From contig CAJOLJ010000002.1 of assembly GCA_905235445.1 (NCBI GenBank), positions 102,911 through 166,910 of the forward strand: a stretch of 64,000 bases of DNA, in the 5' to 3' direction. Shown here in pieces: positions 61,278 to 64,000 of this stretch. The DNA comes from an uncultured Bacteroidales bacterium (lineage in GTDB: Bacteria > Bacteroidota > Bacteroidia > Bacteroidales > UBA932). The position numbers were made by a program, and so were the translations under genes. The notes below the pieces were generated by a model. The model saw nothing but the letters and a program-made list of their open reading frames with translations, did not search any database and was not told where the DNA came from. The number at the start of each line of letters is the position of its first letter. The first letter of the stretch is position 1.

Positions 61278-62717
61278 CTATTCAAAGAGTTCGTCCATCG
61301 TTACGACTTTCTGGAACTTTCCAGCATACTCATTATGGTGAATGCCGTAGGTAGTAATCAATACCGAGATGACAGGCTTTTTGTGCTTGGTGATTTCCAT
61401 CGTACGGTTTATCCGATCCTGAATCTTGATGGCATAATTGTGGTCGACAGCAAAAGGGCCCTGCCGGAATTTTATCTCGCAAAGGCATACTTTGCGGTCG
61501 TCACGGTCGATAACGAGGTCGATCTGCATCCCCCTTACGTTTTCTGTACCGGGAACAATCCAGGATGATTCACGTGTAGTGACATCTCCTATACCCAAAG
61601 CTCTTTTGATTTGTCGGATGTGCGCAAAACATACGTCTTCAAAGGCGTGCCCAGCCCAGGAAGATGCTGCCGGAGAGTTGTAAAATGACTGCCAGTAGGT
61701 TGTTGCATTCTGATTGTCTTTTACGTGCTTAAGGAAAAACACGCAGAAAGGATCAGTGAGTCTGTATTTTGTCAGTTCTTCTCCAAACGGGACATAGGGT
61801 GTAATCAAAGCACTGTTGGTCAGTGCCTTCAGTAGTCTTGTGAGACCACCGCCAGAGGTAAAGCCTCCCTTGGATGCGATTTCTTCCCGTGTATAACCTG
61901 TTCTTTTCCCTGCGAGAATTGTCACAATCTTCTGCAATTCATCCGGATTGGCAAACTGAGAAGAAAAGAGTTTGTCAAACTCGTCGCGTAGCGGCGCTTT
62001 CCTGCCGTAGAGGATGGCATCGAAATTCTGAGGAACGCTTAGCCCCCTGCTGAAAAGGTCCAGATAATAAGGAATGCCGCCGAATGCCATATATGCCTGG
62101 ACGATGTCGTATTCATCCATCGCATATCCGCCTTCACGGAAAAACTCCCGGCACTCTTTCAGTGTGAACGGCTCAATATACATGGGAAGAGTTACCCTTC
62201 CGTACAGGCCGCCTCGATTGTTCAAGAGTTTGTCAAGAATCCACGACGTGGCGCTGCCGCACACGACCAGCCTTGCATTCTTTCGGGCCAATACCCAGTC
62301 ATTGGCAAAATGCTCAAATGCCGACAGGAAATTTGAGCGGGGTGTATCCAACCACGGCAACTCATCTATGAAAATGACCTGACTGTTGCCATTATCCTTA
62401 CTCTCCAGCAGACTCTGTAGAAGATGAAAGGCAGCAGACCAGTTTGTGGGAACTGGTTCTTCGGGTGAAAGCCCATAGTTTCGAAGCGAAAAATGAAACT
62501 CTTGGAGTTGAAGCCTCATTATATTCCGCTTATACTTCTTTTTCTTGTCGTCAAAAGGAGACACTGCTGTATGCTTGAAGGTATATTGGTTCTGAAAAAA
62601 CTCATTCACAAGAAAAGTCTTTCCTACGCGCCGCCGGCCATAAATCGTAATAAACTGTGCCCGGGGTTTCTCAGTAGCCTCTTGGAGGAGTTCAAATTCT
62701 CTTTTACGTCCAATCAT
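61278..62717 (-). CDS. AAA+ ATPase with DUF234 domain
   Basis: 479 residues from the ATG at 62717 (MIGRKREFELL); the track's TTG start overlaps the promoter. ITIYGRRRVGKTFLV is Walker A, QVIFIDELPWLD Walker B and ARLVVCGSATSWI the sensor. A winged-helix segment follows (GYTREEIASKGGFTSGGGLTRLLKALTNSALI), then a DUF234 nuclease-like domain with a PD-(D/E)xK-type pattern (MQIDLVIDRDDRKVCLCEIKFRQGPF). Such proteins are common, mobile and of unknown role. Flanked by transposase remnants, this is an accessory gene. The winged helix could bind the inverted repeat at its own promoter. Confidence 0.92.
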   Translation of the reverse strand: MIGRKREFELLQEATEKPRAQFITIYGRRRVGKTFLVNEFFQNQYTFKHTAVSPFDDKKKKYKRNIMRLQLQEFHFSLRNYGLSPEEPVPTNWSAAFHLLQSLLESKDNGNSQVIFIDELPWLDTPRSNFLSAFEHFANDWVLARKNARLVVCGSATSWILDKLLNNRGGLYGRVTLPMYIEPFTLKECREFFREGGYAMDEYDIVQAYMAFGGIPYYLDLFSRGLSVPQNFDAILYGRKAPLRDEFDKLFSSQFANPDELQKIVTILAGKRTGYTREEIASKGGFTSGGGLTRLLKALTNSALITPYVPFGEELTKYRLTDPFCVFFLKHVKDNQNATTYWQSFYNSPAASSWAGHAFEDVCFAHIRQIKRALGIGDVTTRESSWIVPGTENVRGMQIDLVIDRDDRKVCLCEIKFRQGPFAVDHNYAIKIQDRINRTMEITKHKKPVISVLITTYGIHHNEYAGKFQKVVTMDELFE

Positions 62718-62735
62718 AATATCGTTGTTTGGCCA

Positions 62736-62767
62736 CAAAAGTATAAAATACGTTTGTTTTGGCCAAA
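62736..62767 (-). promoter_or_regulatory. promoter of the AAA+ ATPase gene
   Basis: Minus-strand TTTGG (62767-62763), 20 bp from its TTG to TACTTTTG at 62743-62736. It places the transcript start just before the ATG at 62717. Confidence 0.65.
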
Positions 62768-62788
62768 TATAATATCGTTATTTGGCCA
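62760..62788. promoter_or_regulatory. operator-like inverted repeat over the -33 element
   Basis: TGGCCAAATA - 9 bp - TATTTGGCCA, a perfect 10-bp inverted repeat covering the -33 region. Additional half sites occur at 62727-62735 (TTTGGCCAC) and 62812-62819 (TTGGCCAA), and the sequence ATAATATCGTTRTTTGGCCAC is directly repeated at 62717-62735 and 62769-62789. Confidence 0.65.
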
Positions 62789-63290
62789 CCGCCATGGAAA
62801 TTGTCATACTCTTGGCCAATTAGTAAACTGTATCTATGATTGACTATGTGGTCCAAACCGAACTTGTCAGCTACAAGGAAATCAATTATTAGCCCAAATT
62901 GTCGGGTCGTTTGTAGCTAGGTCCCGCATTTGGAGGCAGGACCGGTAGTATCGACCTTTTCTGGTGCCTTATCTTGCCTGTGTTGACGACATTGTCGTGG
63001 CTGCATCCTTCTTGTCGTTACAGCATCTTCCCCTTATAATTGTATGAGTCTGTTCTAAAAACTTATTTTACGTGATGCCCTCCTGTGTAAGATGGAGGGC
63101 TGTTGAGGCCGTATTCATCTAACGGAGGACGAAAGTTGTTATAGTATACGATTCAATGGCATCGGAAGATACCTTTGAGCCCAGTTCTCCCAGCATTGTA
63201 AGCGAGGAGGACATGACAAACCATAGAGGAACAGTTTTTCCTCTACCAATACCCAAGTTGATGCTTGAATATCAAACTTATGTTAGTCAG
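62789..63290. other. non-coding stretch between ATPase and transposase remnant
   Basis: No ORF of note. One hairpin, GCCCTCC/GGAGGGC (63077-63083 with 63094-63100), is seen. It probably includes the end of the insertion element but I could not define its terminal repeat. Confidence 0.5.
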
Positions 63291-64000
63291 CTATGCTGCG
63301 ATCACTCGGAGAGAATCCTTGAAGTTCTCCTCGCTGTAGAAGCCCGCGTCTATTATGACCACCCTCTTCTTCATGGTGAGGGGGTCAAGGCCATTGAACA
63401 CGCACCCATCCTCCGCCTTGAACACATCACCGTCCAACGTGCCGATTATGTCCTGCAGCGTGCTCACGTCCTGCACGTTGCCCTCGAACACTTTCATCTT
63501 CTAGATCATCCCGTGGTGGTTGACCACCAGGCAGATGCATATCTGCTTGCAGTCGTTGCGCTTCTGCTTGTTCCGCCCGTGCTTCAATTTCTTGGATTTC
63601 CGGTAGCGGCCCTCGAAATGGATGTTCGTGCAGTCCAGGATGTATATCCGTTCCCGCTGGTCCTCCTCGAAGATGTTGCGGCTGATCTCAGTGAGGTGAC
63701 TGTCCAGGCCATCTCTCACCTCTTCCAGCCTCAATGCGCTATCGTAGAGCTTGTCCTTCGTGAGGTCCCCGGCCTCGAGATGGAACATCTCCAGCAGGGA
63801 GGAGTTCTCCAGAAGCCAATTCACCGTCCCAAGCTCCGAGGCGGGGTGGACCGCCCTTGCGATTACCTGGACAAGGGCGAGGCGTACGGATTTGATGTCC
63901 CAGCCGGGGAGGCTGCCAAGGAACTCTTCCAGCTTGAGTTCCTTCACGACGGTCTTGCAGATGTTCTCCGCCCCGAAGCTGCGGGCCCTCTCGAACTTCA
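63291..64000 (-). pseudogene. IS1634-like transposase, broken and cut by the window edge
   Basis: The frame enters from the right edge (KFERARSFGAENICKTVVKELKLEEFLGSLPGWD) and runs through DSHLTEISRNIFEEDQRERIYILDCTNIHFEGRYRKSKKLKHGRNKQKRNDCKQICICLVVNHHGMI, typical of IS1634-family DDE transposases with the first Asp in ILDCTNIHFEGR. An in-frame TAG at 63503-63501 interrupts it, then KMKVFEGNVQDVSTLQDIIGTLDG and VVIIDAGFYSEENFKD (second Asp) follow before a stop at 63291 well short of the normal end. It is a decaying insertion sequence. Confidence 0.8.

Overview
The window looks like a chromosomal segment of a mid-50s %GC, saccharolytic, anaerobic member of the Bacteroidales. The evidence is a SusC/SusD pair beside a hybrid two-component system, secreted GH51/GH5/GH43 enzymes, many lipoprotein signal peptides, and almost no Shine-Dalgarno sites. 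Many genes also carry the Bacteroidetes promoter pattern TTG-N19..21-TAnnTTTG. The species cannot be named from this sequence. I saw no rRNA, tRNA or CRISPR array.

Layout. 0-1.7 kb: an operon on the minus strand with a coiled-coil lipoprotein and an SrfB-like gene cut by the window edge. 2-5.8 kb: etfB-etfA-acyl-CoA dehydrogenase. 5.9-15.4 kb: GH51 arabinofuranosidase, DEDDh exonuclease-BRCT, Sel1-like protein divergent from a large SNF2 helicase, and a secreted 17-residue-repeat protein. 15.5-18.8 kb: an acetyltransferase, then an AT-rich patch with a frameshifted clan-CD cysteine peptidase and a truncated lipoprotein. 18.9-26.4 kb: phosphodiesterase, two secreted/membrane unknowns, a PPC-domain protein, a Dcu dicarboxylate transporter, two unknown genes and ElaA. 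26.6-28.3 kb: a TrpB2 gene preceded by what reads as a classical tryptophan attenuator, including an 18-codon leader peptide with tandem Trp codons. 28.4-37.9 kb: HTCS sensor-regulator and SusC/SusD. 38-43.2 kb: coiled-coil protein, metal-binding HMA protein, creatininase-family protein, then a three-gene operon (Gfo/Idh/MocA oxidoreductase, DUF1080, sugar isomerase-like) typical of periplasmic 3-keto-glycoside chemistry. 43.3-46.6 kb: a patatin gene broken by a 7-bp tandem duplication, O-acetylhomoserine sulfhydrylase and a divergent Lrp regulator. 46.9-47.9 kb: a graveyard holding an ATPase fragment, a TOPRIM/DUF3226-like gene with two stops, and a LuxR-type HTH with one stop. 48-53.7 kb: GH5, two LuxR-type regulators, an OmpA-domain protein with a zinc ribbon, and a DUF2807 protein. 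53.8-56.2 kb: an operon of two metallophosphoesterases (one fused to a degenerate HAD-like domain) and Pth2. 56.3-60.6 kb: PreA-type dihydropyrimidine dehydrogenase, a small membrane protein, and a GH43 enzyme. 60.6-64 kb: accessory DNA with two decayed transposases around an AAA+ ATPase that has its own operator-like repeat.

How the genes work together. The PUL-type genes, GH51, GH5, GH43 and the 3-keto-glycoside operon point to plant-type polysaccharide use. The etf/acyl-CoA dehydrogenase and Dcu genes fit anaerobic electron disposal. The strongest unusual signals are the trpB2 attenuator, the phosphoesterase/Pth2 operon, the 7-bp duplication in the patatin gene, and the decayed ATPase-TOPRIM cassette. 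All coordinates and motifs were read by hand; family names are from memory of the families, not from searches.
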